From Hypericum androsaemum (Eukaryota > Streptophyta > Magnoliopsida > Malpighiales > Hypericaceae): a stretch of DNA of 64,000 nt. Positions 45,455 to 58,268 of the stretch are shown here, piece by piece. Each line of letters begins with the position of its first letter. The first letter of the stretch is position 1. Location: the NCBI GenBank assembly GCA_963995505.1, contig OZ023197.1, positions 3,752,121 to 3,816,120 on the forward strand. Reading direction: 5' to 3'. A program made the translations under genes and the position numbers. The notes under the pieces were generated by a model. It had not been told where the DNA came from and searched no databases. It saw nothing but the letters and a program-made list of their open reading frames with translations.

Positions 45455-47587
45455 TTATACTAACCCCTGAAATTAAATTTACGGTGACTGTTTTTTCTAA
45501 ATCTCTCTATTCACAGTTAATTAATATCAGACTTTTCAGGAATAATTTTCCAAGTGATATTTTTTAAGTTCATAAAATTTAAATCCAAAATATTAGATAA
45601 ATTTAAATCGTTTATTACTTGAACTAATATACTCCTTTACACAGTCAGAGCAAGTGTGTGCGTTATTTGTCTGACCTCTTTTTCTAATAGCCTGAGTTAC
45701 TGTCTTTTGAAAACTTGACGCGAGCGGCGAGACTGAGTTACCCGTTTCGCCAAGTGTCGACGGCTCCATTGTCCCGTCGTTTTATACACGTGCCAGTCAC
45801 CTGCCCCTGGGGTCAAAACAAAAGCAAAATGTAATTGTTTGTGTTATGGTTATCTATTTTGTTAAAATTATCATAATATTTACTAATTTGACTAATTCGA
45901 CATCTCCAATTTTTCTATAGAAGAGGTTTGAGATTTTTATCTCATGAAACAAGGGGTTAGAGGATTAGATTGGTAGTTTGGAAACCTTGGAAGTTTGGTG
46001 TGTTGATAAATGGTTCTCTTTTTTTTTTGCATTTTTTTTTCTTTTTAACTACTCTTTTTTTTTTGCTGTATTACCCATGGATCTCAATTGGCACTTTTAT
46101 ATTGTTTGGTAAAAGACGATAAATCAGCTACAACTCCTGATAGATGAGTTGGGCTAAAAAGTTTATGATTGAGTAAAAAACTTTTGAGTGAAGCTTTTTT
46201 CAATCACCTGGTTTTGATTGTCTATATTACCCTGAAAAAAATTATTTAGTATTTTTTTTTGAGAAGGCACTATCAGTAAATTGCTAATGCACTAGTTAAC
46301 TTTATAAAATCAACTTGTTGTCACAATATTTTTTAGAGCTATTGATGTGAATAACAGGGGCACATCAAATGATGTATTAGTATTACCAATTACGGAAATA
46401 CGTGCAAAACTTTCAAGTTAGCATGATAATTTCCAATTTTGTTTCAGAAAGTTTGACTTAATGTACATTTATTGAATGTGACATCAGCTATCCAAGAACG
46501 TGGGTTTATGACTTATCTGTGATCATGGGGTCTAGAAGGGATCACATAGTTTCAATGAGTTTATCCCTCGTGCCAAGATATATTTCTTTGCTGAGTGGCT
46601 CTTATGGAAGGCAAGGTTTAAACACACAAATAGTTTTTTTTTGTGTAACAACATATAGATACATAGTTAATAAATTTACTTGTCAGATGAATTATAGAAT
46701 AAGTATATTCCTTTGATCTTGAAGATGACAACAAATGACATTGGAACAATTAACTGGACTGAGGAACAATCTAACATGTTTATCTAAATACGTGTAATGG
46801 GGATTTAGAAAGGTTACAAAAGTGAATACAATTGAGGTGTAAGAAAATGAGAATGCTTGAATAGTCAAGTAAAAATTTGCATAAACATCACTAATCTTTA
46901 AAAAAATTCATGATCGCTAACATTTGTTTTGTAATTTCATGGTAATTAATCTATATTAAGTCATCATTGTATGATCAATCTAGATAATTTAAAAAATATT
47001 ATATTTTCAAAACATCATATTTTTTTGCCTTTTCTCTCATTTTCTTTCGGTATTCTTTCCCTCTCCGTTTTCGTTCTCTCTCTTCGGGCAAGGAGTCGTT
47101 AGTTTCGTTAGCATCGCACAAATGCCGTCTCGCCATAGGAAAATAATATTTGGGACTTCATCTAATAGTAAAATTTATTTATTATTAAATTCTACCATAA
47201 AATTTCTTAAATCAAATAACTTCTATATTACGTAAACGTGTTATATATTGGAAATTTTTCTCATATTTAACCAATTTATACTGCCATCAACGCAACATTT
47301 GTAAATGAAAAGATAGAAAACCTGGATGAAATAGAATGCAGTAAAAAACTGTATACTAAAAAAATGTTATTACGATATTGTTAAATTAAATAAATAGACA
47401 GAGATCTGGAGCAAATCAACGGGTAGTAATTAAGTCTACTTTAGCCACTATATAATATTGGCCAATTACCGCGACATATGGAACTGGGGAATATAGAAGG
47501 CATAACTATAAGTCGTGTTCCAATTATTAGATGAGCAGAGATGAGACAATATAATAAAATCACCGAGTTTGTGATATGTTTTTTATT
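45455..47587. other. Gene-free AT-rich region
   Basis: Low-complexity T runs (46020-46070) and AT-rich sequence. No gene or clear element was recognised. 45715-45800 is a GC-rich island with a CACGTG core but no reading frame. Confidence 0.55.
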
Positions 47588-48022
47588 TGGAAAAGTTCAT
47601 TTTTTGTATATGTAGTTTCACATTTTTTGCGATGTGTTACTGAGGTCTGTAAACGATCTTTTAGATCTTGTGATTTACATTTTTTGTGTATCAGAGGCTC
47701 GGGAAGGATCGGGACCCAAAAATGACTCCGAACTTAGAAACGGCGTCATCTTGTTGCTGAGTTGGCACGCCATGACAGATAATTTTACCCAGTTGGTATG
47801 GTGAGTTGGCAAGAAATAAATTATCCATTTCAATCACTTATTTTTTTATAAATTTTCAAAGACATCCCCATGTCTCCCCTCTTTTCTTCTTCCTCCTCCC
47901 CTCTCTCACCTCTCTCCTTCCTCCATGAAGAGAGTATAAACCACATGACCTAAAAGATCGTTTACAGACTTCAAGATCACATCGCAAAAAAAGCGAAACC
48001 ACAAGTACTAATTAAATTTTCA
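47588..48022. mobile_element. MITE-like element with inverted ends of about 80 bp
   Basis: The left end (around TTTGCGATGTG and GTCTGTAAACGATCTTTTAG, 47596-47680) recurs inverted at 47930-48015, with an unrelated core of about 250 bp. The exact ends and target duplication are unclear. It is probably a non-autonomous DNA transposon. Confidence 0.75.
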
Positions 48023-49646
48023 CGTGAAATATTTTTTAAAGAGGGAATCCATGTGACGTGCTTTAAAGGTCATATGGTGGCTTTGTAGATCCATCATGTT
48101 AAATGTCAGAGAGATAAAGAGAAAGATGCTTAATGGTACCGCTTGAGAGAGCTTAGATTGGCCTCCCAATTAATTAAAATAATAACATAGTATGTGTAAT
48201 TTGTTTGGATTATTAGAAAATTTCGGCACTTCTCACGCTATACTTACCCGAATTTTGTCTGGTTCTAGATCAATGGAGGGTTTATTTTATTAATCGGACG
48301 ACTTTATGTAATTTGATTGGATTCGACGTTACTTCTTTAAGACTACGGTAAGGTTGGTACAACATAGGTGGGATTAGTTTGTGTAGAATAGGTCTCGCAC
48401 TATCTCGAGTAATCTTTTATTTTAGCGAATTTTTCATTAAATTTTATCGTTGCAATATTTTTGATAAAACTCTTAGCTATAACTTCGTACTTGTGTGAAG
48501 GATTCTACACCAAACATATGTAATTTTTAAATACTTAAATAAAATCGCATTTATCCATAAATACTATGGTAAGAGTCTTATATTCTTTTATACAAAATTT
48601 CGAGTTTGGTCATTGTGAATGAAACTTTCTAAAATGTTTCAAATAAGAATTTTTTTCATCGATCAAAAATTTTACATAATCAACTTAGATTAATAAGTTC
48701 TGAGAATTTCAGGATACCTTGTGGCATCAAACAAAAATATTCAATATATTCCTAAAAAGTTCATTTATCCAGTAACGCAGATACCTTTACATATTTAGCA
48801 TTCACCTCGTGAGATCCAAAGAATATATTTTATAGTTTATCTCTGGCAATTATTACTTTATGGGAATAATTTTATCTACTAATCCTCTTTTTCCTAGGTA
48901 CCTTCAGGCCCAGAGTATTTTTAACTGATTGGATGATGAGAGTAGGTGATTAGCTTACAGCTACCTAATCCAGTGACGGATTAACCTTTCTATTTTTTAT
49001 TTCTTTTTTGTTCGAAATAATTTTGATTGTTGAAACAAAGTAAAATTTAAACCAACAAGCACTTGGACCAATTCGAGTTCGAGTCATTGAAAATGTACTA
49101 ATGGTAAATTTTTTGACAACTTTCAAATGCCTCAATCGAATCGAAGTTGGATTAATCGACTCCATGAGTATTTAAATACGAGGTGATATAAAAAATAAAA
49201 TAGAAGGAAAAAGTTACTGGCACCTTGTGTCATGGGCCAATTTAGTTTTTTGATTTTCGACTACGGATGGTAATGCCATGTCGAATCTCGATATTATAAA
49301 TCTAGATTAAGATCCACGAGTTTTTAAATAAATTCAGAGACGTACATCCTTAGTTTTAGGATTCAGATTCATGGAAACTGGAAATACGGTTTGGATCCAA
49401 TTGATCCATCATTAAAAAAATCAGTAGTAGATATAAAAAATAACAAATCAAGCTTGACAAAATTTGTTTTTAAGGCCACTGCTAAGCTTACATTTAAATT
49501 GTTAAAAAATCATAGAAATTATTTAGTAATATTACATCATAAAAATCAATAGCATAAATTAACAATACTCTAAATGAAATATAAATTAACAATAACTTTA
49601 AGTAACTGTTAAGCATAAATTTCAGTCTCCATTTTATTTGGGTTGA

Positions 49647-49709
<63 letters not shown>

Positions 49710-49786
49710 GATCTAAATATGAATTTGAAATCTATCAATCAAGATTGAAATTGAAACTCTTTTTAAACTCTAACTAAAATCCATGT
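48023..49786. other. Gene-free AT-rich region upstream of copia copy C
   Basis: No gene was recognised. The frame 48965-49165 has no domain. Confidence 0.55.
49653..49706. repeat. AT microsatellite
   Basis: A run of about 26 TA dinucleotides, 80 bp upstream of copia copy C. Confidence 0.97.
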
Positions 49787-50386
49787 TGTTGGACCTTAGG
49801 CCAAATCAGGCAATTATTATTGTGCCTGATTGGGCCCAGGCCCATCAGGCCTAAAATGTTGGGCAGAATGGGCCGGTCAACCCGCGCTGACCGGCCCAAG
49901 GCCACGCCAGGTGCGACATCAGCGTGACGTGGCGCTGCCGCAGTTGCCACCAGAATTGGCGGCCCACGTGGCACGCTGACGCGGCGCCACGTGGCAAATC
50001 TAGGGGTAGATTTGCCACGTGGCACCACATGGCGGACATGCGGCCCAGAAGTGCCACGTGGCACGTTATGATTGGCCGGATTTTCCTATAAAAAGGGAAA
50101 TTCGGCTGAACCAAAATGATATTCGCCAATACAACCACTCAAAATAAAGGCAAAACTTTAGAATAGTCCCTGAGTTTTGATCAGATTTTTAATAGAGAAA
50201 ATCTCGTGAAAATTAATTACGAATCTGTTATAACGTGATCGTAATTCGACTGGCACGAAGACATAGTCGACCCGAACCTGTGGACCTCTTGCTTCAACAA
50301 GTAAGTGATTTATTATTAACGAATTAGTTTATTAATTAATCAGGTTTAACATATAATTACTCATTAATTACACGTTAAAACTAGCA
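49787..50386 (+). repeat. 5' LTR of copia copy C
   Basis: 600 bp from TGTTGG to CTAGCA. It contains four CACGTG cores (49975-50060) and the TATA box TATAAAAA at 50097-50104 between partly complementary arms. Confidence 0.95.
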
Positions 50387-50388
50387 AT

Positions 50389-50400
50389 TGGTATCAGAGC
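50389..50400 (+). promoter_or_regulatory. Primer binding site (initiator tRNA-Met), copy C
   Basis: TGGTATCAGAGC, two bases after the 5' LTR, as in copy B. Confidence 0.9.
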
Positions 50401-51590
50401 ATGGTTGAAACCATATTTTGATGATGATATGATGTTTTGATTCAAGTAATTATGTGATTTTTTGGGTTAAAATCGTATTAATTGTGATTTTATTAAAAAT
50501 TATAATTTGTTGGACTTTAGTGTAATTAATTTAAAATCAATAGGACTAAATTGAATTTTGCCTAACAACGTGGGTAAATTCGCACATGCGCAAAACCTTA
50601 AAGTACCAATCTAAAATTTGACCGCTTACGTGGCACCTGCGTGTCATAGACTTCGGTGCAATTTTCAGAAAACCCTCAGGACTAAACTGAAATTTGTTAC
50701 TTCAATTTAGTCCCGAGAAACCCTAATCGGGCGATTTGGGGGCGATTTTCCCCCAAATCGATTTCCGTTGATTTTGTCAGAAATTCGACGATTTCGACGC
50801 CGGAGATCGATGATAATCGACTCTCCGGCATGTCCTCGACGTCTCGATACCATTTTCGTGGATCGAGTTTGACTGAATCGAAAGAACGAAGCCATCGACG
50901 CCGGAGAATCGCGGAAAAGGAGAAGACGACGGCGGCGGAGAACGGAGGCACGACGGCTCGCGAGGCCGCTGCCGACGAGCTCGCGAGACCACAGCGAGTC
51001 GAATGCGAGCGGTCTCGGCTGTCGTCTCGCCGTCGTTCTGCCGTGGTTGTGGCCGGAGAGTTCATCTTCTTCGGTGTCGCGCGGGAGAAGAGAGAGAGAG
51101 AGAGGAAGGGAAAAATATGCGAGGGGCAAAATCATAATTTTATGATTTTTTTCCCGAAAATATTTATACCGGGTCAAGAAAATTAAAAAATCGGACAAAT
51201 TGGCTTGGTTTCTTGGTTCGACCCAACCTGATTTTTGGTTAATTTTGACTTAAGTCAAAACTCGACTTAAAAATATTGGGTTTTCTCTTTTAATTGGATA
51301 AAATTAGTTATTATTCAATTAAAATTTAATAAATTGATAAAAATTTGAGAAATTTTTGCCAATTAAAATTTTTGTCAATTAGGTTTATTAAAATTATAAC
51401 GATATTTTTTTAACAAACTTAAAAATATATATTTTTCGGAACGAGTTCCGAGATATGTTAAATTTAACTAAAATCACTTCAATTGGTCCATAGTATGATC
51501 ATCAAAAGATTGAAAAATGAGTTTTTCAATCCTATTTTGGGAGAATATGAGAATTAACCCGAAATTGACTTGCAATTGATACAAGATTTG
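50401..51590 (+). other. Leader of copia copy C with GC-rich core and arginine-rich frame
   Basis: Leader of about 1.2 kb. The frame 50830-51186 (118 codons) is arginine-rich and shares the stretch TTAREAA and RSR/RRR patterns with a frame at 25026-25415 in copy B. Because the GC-rich core is open in several frames, coding is uncertain. Confidence 0.5.
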
Positions 51591-52172
51591 ATGGCTACTG
51601 GAAAGAGGTATCTAAACTTTTGTGCAACAGAACTTCGACAAAAGGTCCTGAAGCGCCGTTTACCGCTGCGCTTGCCTAAAGATGACATGTATGTCATCGT
51701 TGAGCATATCGAGGCTGTTCACCGGGAGATGCAAGACTGCATCTGGGCCAGAGGTTATAAATATGGAGAGGACTGGCCCTCCATGTTTCAAGACCTCCTG
51801 GTCACGCTGAAGATCCAAGAAGATATGTGCGTCTTCTCGAAACCCAAGATCAATACCCATAGAGATGCCCTCTATGGTCTGATCCACTACCTCGAGGAGA
51901 GGGGTCTTCTCAGAGAAATGATACCTTCTCCCGTCCTGGAGTTGCGAAGCGGTTTGGTCCTAAACTGCTACCTCGCTAAGGAATACCATTACAATTTTCC
52001 TCCGCTCCTGGTCATCTGGATTATGGATTCGATCCCAGTTCTGGTGGTGCACTTGGAACCTTTTACCAGATCGTCCTCGCACACGGTCCCCATAGGATCG
52101 TCCTCGGACCCGGATCCAGATATGTATTTGTATTCTCCTACCGGATCGCCTGGACACCCGATCCCCATGTGA
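51591..52172 (+). CDS. Unrecognised extra ORF between the 5' LTR and gag, intact in copy C
   Basis: 193-residue frame, separate from gag, starting at the first ATG (MATGKRYLNFCATELRQ) and ending GSPGHPIPM. It lies about 1.2 kb after the 5' LTR and 366 bp before the gag ATG. The N-terminal two thirds looks helical and charged, with VLKRRLPLRLPKDDM, YVIVEHIEAVHREMQ and THRDALYGLIHYLEERG. A hydrophobic stretch PPLLVIWIMDSIPV follows at about residues 138-151, then a Ser/Pro/Asp-rich tail (SSSDPDPDMY). The same frame is present but broken in copies A and B. I know no such protein in Ty1-copia elements and cannot assign a function. It could be a captured host sequence, an accessory gene, or a detached N-terminal part of gag. 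Confidence 0.7.
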   Translation: MATGKRYLNFCATELRQKVLKRRLPLRLPKDDMYVIVEHIEAVHREMQDCIWARGYKYGEDWPSMFQDLLVTLKIQEDMCVFSKPKINTHRDALYGLIHYLEERGLLREMIPSPVLELRSGLVLNCYLAKEYHYNFPPLLVIWIMDSIPVLVVHLEPFTRSSSHTVPIGSSSDPDPDMYLYSPTGSPGHPIPM

Positions 52173-52538
52173 TTACATGTTATGTTTAACTATCCCCATA
52201 TACATATGTTATTTTTTGGAAAATTTTGTACAATAGGTTGAGACCTTGTCTCATTTTTTTATATGTGTGTAAACTCAAAATGTACAAATGTGATGCGTGT
52301 AATTAAACAAAGATGTTTGTTTAGTTGCTAACACTTGAGTTTACTATCAATGAACTTTAAACGGTTGAAGTTTAAAATTAATACTTGAATGGTGAGGGGA
52401 AGCATGCCCGCGACCCACTTCGATTTTGAGGTTAATCAAGGACTTCGTATCGTTAAAAGTTATGAGTGTTTAGTAAATTGAATCATATTGCTAAATCAAA
52501 TTTCTAATATGTTCTCGTATTAAGAATTCCCTATAGAG

Positions 52539-55500
52539 ATGTCAGTTGCTTCTAGATCTATCATAGCTGAATTAAACCATGAGTTAAAACTCAACGGTGA
52601 AAACTATGAGAATTGGAGCATAAAAATCCAATATGTGCTTGAGGAACAAGAAGTTCTGGAGCACATACATGTGATAATGGATGAGCCTGATGAAGGCACA
52701 ACTGCTCAACACAAGCGAGACAAAGAAGCTTATGTTATTTGGAAGAAAAAGAATACTACAGCCCGGTTGATTTTGTTGAGTTCGATGATGGATGATGTCA
52801 CCCGATAATTTCACGTGTATGACAACGTGAAAGAGTTATGGGACGCTCTCAAACAAAAATTCAGAAAGCTTTCAGTGTCAAAGCTGCGTACTTTGACCAT
52901 AAGGTTTGACACCTTTAAGAAGCGTCCGGAGGTTACCATGAGGAAATACTTGAGAGTGATGTCTAACATGGTCAGTGAACTGGCAGAGGCTGGTCACATA
53001 CTTAGCAACGAGCAGCAGATTCAAGCTATCATCCGTTCCCTACCACCAAGTTGGGAACAGATAAAGATGAATCTTACCCATTCTAACCATTTGGTAACAT
53101 TTGATGATGTTGCCAGACACCTTGAGCTGGAGGAAGATCGCCTCCTAGCTATGAGTGGTGGAAAAAAGAAGAAAGGTAAAGGGAAGGTTAAGTGTAAGGA
53201 AACTCCAAAGGCTGAAAAACAAGGAACCAAGTTTGATGGCTCAAAGGCTAAAAAGATAAAGCAATTTAACATTTCAAAAGTGAAATGTTTCAACTGTCAA
53301 CAAAAGGGACATTTTGCAAAAGATTGCAAGATGCCCAAGTAGGTACACCTAAACTCAAGTGTGAGTAAGTTGTACGTATCCTCTTGTACCCTTCTAACTG
53401 AGTCACATTCTGTGTGGGTGATTGATTCAGGAGCGACAGACCATGTAGCTAGAGACCGTTGTTCGTTCGTTGAATACAGGCGGTTTTTGGCTGGAGCAAA
53501 AATCATTTATGTCGGTAACAACTCGTGTGTAGATGTGAAAGGCCTGGGCACTTGTAAATTGCACCTTTGTGGTGGTCGTGCCCTTCTTTTACATGACGTG
53601 TTGTTTGCTCCTGACATTCGAAGGAACCTGATCTCTGTTTCGGCCTTAATGTCTTTAGTTTTCGGTTGTCATTTAAGGACGACACTGTTAGATTGTATTT
53701 GGATGATGCCTATTTTGGCCTTGGATATATATCAGAAGGTTTTTTGATTCTGAATATTGATCCTTGTGAAAGTTTTTCCTTAGTCTCTAGTTCAAACTCA
53801 TCGGAAGATGATATTAAACTGTGGCATTCTAGACTAGGCCATATCGGTCAGGATCGTTTAAACTGTCTAGCTAAGGCAGGACTACTGAGAAATGTAGAGA
53901 AATCTATATTACCCAGATTCGTATCTTGTCTAGAAGGGAAAAGCACAAGGAAACTTTTCGGTATTAGGGATAAAGCCAAATTTCTACTACAATTAGTCCA
54001 TTCTGACATATGTGGTCCAATGAATGTGAGGGCAAGGCATGTAGCATATTACTTCATAACTTCTTTGACGACTATACTAGATATGGTCTGATATACCTAA
54101 TTTCTCGCAAGTCTGAAGTCTTAAACTGCTTCATGACGTACATGCGTTTTGTTGAGAATCAGAAGGATAGAAAGATAAAGGCCTTACGAACTGATCGTGG
54201 CCGTGAATATCTTTCAGATGAGTTCAAGCTCTATGCATTGAAAAAGCGATTGAACATCAGTTGTCCATTCCATATACACCCCAGCAAAAAGGGGTTGCTG
54301 AAAGAAGGAATAGAACCCTTTTTGACATGGTTAGATCGATGATGGCAGAGGCAAGTTTGCCTATATCATTCTACAGAGATGCGCTCCTGACTGTCGCATA
54401 CGTTCTAAACCGTGTCCCCTCCAAGTCTGTTACAGCCACTCCTTATGAAATGTGGACAGATCGGAAGCCCGATCTATCCTATTTTAAGCCATGGGGGTGT
54501 GCGTCCTATGTCCTTTCTACCTCAAGTACTTTCGGTAAATTAGGACTGAGAGGTAGAAAAAGTATCTTTATAAGGTACCCAGAGGTATCTAAAGGATATG
54601 TGTTCGTGGGTGAACTGGACGATGGACATGTAACCGAATTTGAATCACGCGATGCCACGTTTTTGAAAAATGAATTTCCAAGGTTGAGGGAGGTTAGTAA
54701 TGACCTTACCCTTTATGAGACAGATGAACCAGAATCAACTGGATCACTTCTTTCGAGTGGGAGAATTGAGGAGGAAGATAGAGATTTTCTAACTCAAAAT
54801 AATCTGGAAGGTCATGATCTGAGTCCTGAAAGGGAGATAATTCTTTATTCCAGTGGGAGTACGGTATTTCTACCTTGTGGGAGTGCGATTCCTGGATATG
54901 ATGAATATATGAGACATGTTTATCAAAACCAAAAATACCGTAGGTCTAGCGGAACTAGCATACCACGCCGACGATTTGACATCGAAGGCAAGGCTAATGC
55001 ATTCTTGGTATCATTAAAAAAATTTGGTAGTCCAAGTGAAATTCTTCTGGCCATCCTGCAGGATGAAGATGAGCCAAAGAATGTATCTGGAGCTTTGTCA
55101 TCTCCAAAACGAACTGAATGGATAAATGCAATGGAGGAAGAAATATCTTCCATGATCAAAAACTAGGTTTGGAATCTGGTCGACCTACCTAGGGGGCGTA
55201 GGACAATTTGGAATAAGTGGATTCTCAAAATCAAGCGCAATACAGATGGCAGTATCGAAAGATACAAAGCGCGTTTGGTTGCCCAAGGGTTCAAACAACA
55301 GGCTGGGATAGACTACAAGGAGACTTTTGCACCTGTTGTTAGATTTATGTCAATTAGGGTCATTTTAGCTATGGTTGCCAACATGAATCTAGAATTACAT
55401 CAAATGGATGTAACGACTGCTTTTCTCTACGGAGAATTGGATGAAAAATTTTACATGATTCAGCCTGAGGGCTACATTCAAAAAGGCTGCGAACACAAAG

Positions 55501-56639
55501 TTTATAAATTGAATAAATCAATTTATGGCCTTAAGCAGTCGTCTAGACAGTGGTATATTCGCTTTCATAATACGATCATGGAGCATGATTTTATAATGAT
55601 AGACGAAGATCACTGCGTGTATGTTAAGCGATCAGGAAAGAAGTTTGTCATCATCACTTTGTATGTTGATGACATACTTTTAGCTGGAAATGACATGAGA
55701 TTTCTTATCGAAATCAAAGATTGGTTATCTTCCAATTTTGAAATGAAAGACATGGGTGAAGCGGATTACATACTCGGAGTTAAGATTTTGAAGAATCGTT
55801 CGAAAAGGATAGTATCTCTTTCACAAGAGACATATATTCGCAAAGTAGTAGAACGTTTCAAATGTGATCACAGTAACCCAAAGTATGTCCTATTGGTTAA
55901 AGGTCATAATTTGTTTTAGGACATGTGTCCAAAAATAGCTAAACAACGTGGGGACATGGAAAAGATTCCTTACACTAACGCAGTTGGATGCCTGATGTAT
56001 GTAATATTGTGTACCAGACCTGATATTTGCTATGCTATTGGGATAGCAAGCAGATATCAGTCTGATCCAGGCAGTGCTTACTGAAAGGTTGTCAAAAGAA
56101 TTTTGAAATATTTGAACACTACTGCAGAATACTTCTTGTGCTATCAAGGGCGTGACCTGATACTGAGTGGTTACACTGATGCTGATTGGGGAGGTGACGT
56201 GGACAAGAAAAAGTCTACATCTGGATTCATTTTCTTGTTGGGCGGGGGTGCTATCTCATGGAGCAGTAAAAAGCAAACCTGTGTATCCCTGTCAACAATG
56301 GAAGCAGAATATGTAGCTTTAGCTCATGCTGCACAAGAAGTAGTATGGTTGAAGAGATTCTTAAGCCATCTCTCCCTGATCAACTCAACGAAGTCCGTGA
56401 GTCTATTCTGCGATAACCAGGTAGCTATAGCCTATGCTAAGGATCCTAGATTCCATAGCAGGGCTAAGCATATAGATATTAAATTTTACTTTGTTAGAAG
56501 TTTAGTAAAATATAAAGAACTGGGTATGAAACACATATCTACAAAAGATATGGTCGCAGATCCAATGACTAAAGCATTACCTCGAGAAGTGTTCGAAAAA
56601 TATGTTAAGTCACTGAGTTTACGAGGGTTTCATTTGTAA
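52539..56639 (+). pseudogene. Copia gag-pol polyprotein, copy C (broken)
   Basis: Same domain order as copy B: gag (MSVASRSIIAELN start), zinc knuckle near 53285-53327, DSGATDH protease near 53424, integrase 53820-54580, reverse transcriptase with YVDDI at 55662-55676, and RNase H ending near 56636. Lesions are TAA near 52806 (from CAA), TAG at 53339-53341 (from CAG), frameshifts near 53658, 54060 and 54228, TAG near 55164 (from CAG), TAG near 55917, and TGA near 56082 (from TGG). Long parts remain open, for example 54261-55166 and 55275-55919. A 27-bp stretch of the gag tail is missing near 53153 relative to copies A and B. Confidence 0.93.
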
Positions 56640-57547
56640 TCTAATTAGTTAGAATAAAGGAGTTTTATTTGGCAATATGTGTTATTTATGAAATATGTCG
56701 GACAGAGAAGTAGCCCACTCACACGGGTATTTACCTCAGTGGGAGTCAAGAAGTTAATTCCTAGATGAGATGAGGCAGTTATTGGACATTCATAAGTGCA
56801 TGTCCTATGACGGAATACAGTCTTGCTCAAGAGCAAGTTTTCTTATGGGATGCAGGAATAAGTTGCTGCATTTGGATTTTCTACAATCCATATGATAAGA
56901 TATAAGTGGAACTTATCATACTGTCTGTCCTATTAGTCTAAAGTTAAGCTAAGGCTGATACTCTAGTATGGTGTTAAATGACATGTATTCCTTTAAAAAG
57001 GAATATACACCGTAATACGTGATCAGTATCATGTGTGCTACTCGACCAGTGGATGTGATGAAAATGTTAAGTGATTTCCCAATCCCTGGTGTGAGACCAA
57101 TTTTCGAGAATTGTGATTCCCGAAACCTACCCTTAAGATCCTAAACGTATTCTAGAAGTATGGTCCAGTGCTGCTAGCTTGGAAAGTTCACGAAAAGGTT
57201 ATGGCATAGCGATTCGACCTGGCATCATTATGAAAAGAATATAGTTAAGGGAGAAGGAACTTTGTTCATCACATTCTGAGTTTCGTGGTTCAGGTGCACC
57301 AATTTTATTGAAAAGTACAATAGTGAACCCGAATATAATTGTTTGAAATCACTAATGTGAACAATGGAATGTGACATGAGTCCTGGGGTAATAGCATGCA
57401 TTATACAAGAAGGTTGTCGAGATGCTACTATTTAAGTAGCCTGAGTGTCCGTGCTCTTGAATTTAGCTTAACACACTCGAAGTATGCTGGTCGCACGAAA
57501 TTCTTTAAAGAAATCTGATAGTTGTTGATCAAGGTCAATAATAATTG
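56640..57547 (+). other. Conserved 3' noncoding region of copia copy C
   Basis: Counterpart of 30747-31680, lacking about 25 bp near 57223. No sense ORF is present. Confidence 0.7.
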
Positions 57548-57556
57548 AGTGGGAGA
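57548..57556 (+). promoter_or_regulatory. Polypurine tract, copy C
   Basis: AGTGGGAGA directly before the 3' LTR. Confidence 0.85.
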
Positions 57557-58268
57557 TGTTGGACCTTTAGGCACAATCAGGCCCAAAATATTGGGCGGAA
57601 TGGGCCGGTCAACCCGCATTGACCGGCCCAGGGCCACGCCAGGCGCCACGTCAGCGTGACGTGGCGCTGACGCAGTTGTCACCAGAATTGGCGGCCCACG
57701 TGGTTTGCTGACGTGGCGCTGACGCAGTTGCCACCATAATTGACGGCCCACATGGCACGCTGACGTGGTGTAGCTTTGCCACGTGGCATGCCATATGGCG
57801 GACATGCACCCCAGAAGTGCCACGTTGGCATGCCACATGGCGGACATGCACCCCAGAAGTGCCACGTTGGCATGCCACATGGCGGACATGTGGCCCATTT
57901 GTGCCACGCGGTAGCCATTCGCGCCATATGGTGTGCCACGTGCCGTGTTCTGATTGGCCGGATTTTCCTATAAAAAGAAAAATCCGGCTGAACCAAAATG
58001 ATATTCGCCAATACAACCACTCAAAAGAAAGGCAAAATTTTGGAATAGTCCCTGAGTTTTGATCAGATTTTCAATAGAGGAAATCTCGTGAAAATCAATT
58101 ACGAATCCATTATAACGTGATTATAATTCGACTGGCACGAAGACATAGTCGACCCGAACCTGTGGACCTCTTGCTTCAACAAGTAAGTGATTTATTATTA
58201 ACGAATTAATTTGTTAATTAATCGCGTTTAATATATAATTACTCGTTAATTACACGTTAAAACCAACA
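57557..58268 (+). repeat. 3' LTR of copia copy C with 42-bp tandem repeats
   Basis: 712 bp from TGTTGG to CCAACA. It is 112 bp longer than its 5' partner. It lacks about 30 bp near 57570 but carries extra tandem units of about 42 bp (GGCATGCCACATGGCGGACA and following bases) at about 57785-57900, and a duplicated block at 57660-57750. The TATA box is at 57969-57976. Confidence 0.93.

Larger units (their letters stand above)
49787..58268 (+). mobile_element. Ty1-copia retrotransposon, copy C, complete
   Basis: 8482-bp element with two LTRs, the same layout as copy B. The flanking 5-mers are CATGT (49782-49786) and CATAT (58269-58273), a target duplication with one change. It carries the only uninterrupted version of the extra ORF. 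Its gag-pol is broken. The LTRs differ in length (600 and 712 bp), mainly because of tandem repeats in the U3 part. Confidence 0.95.
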
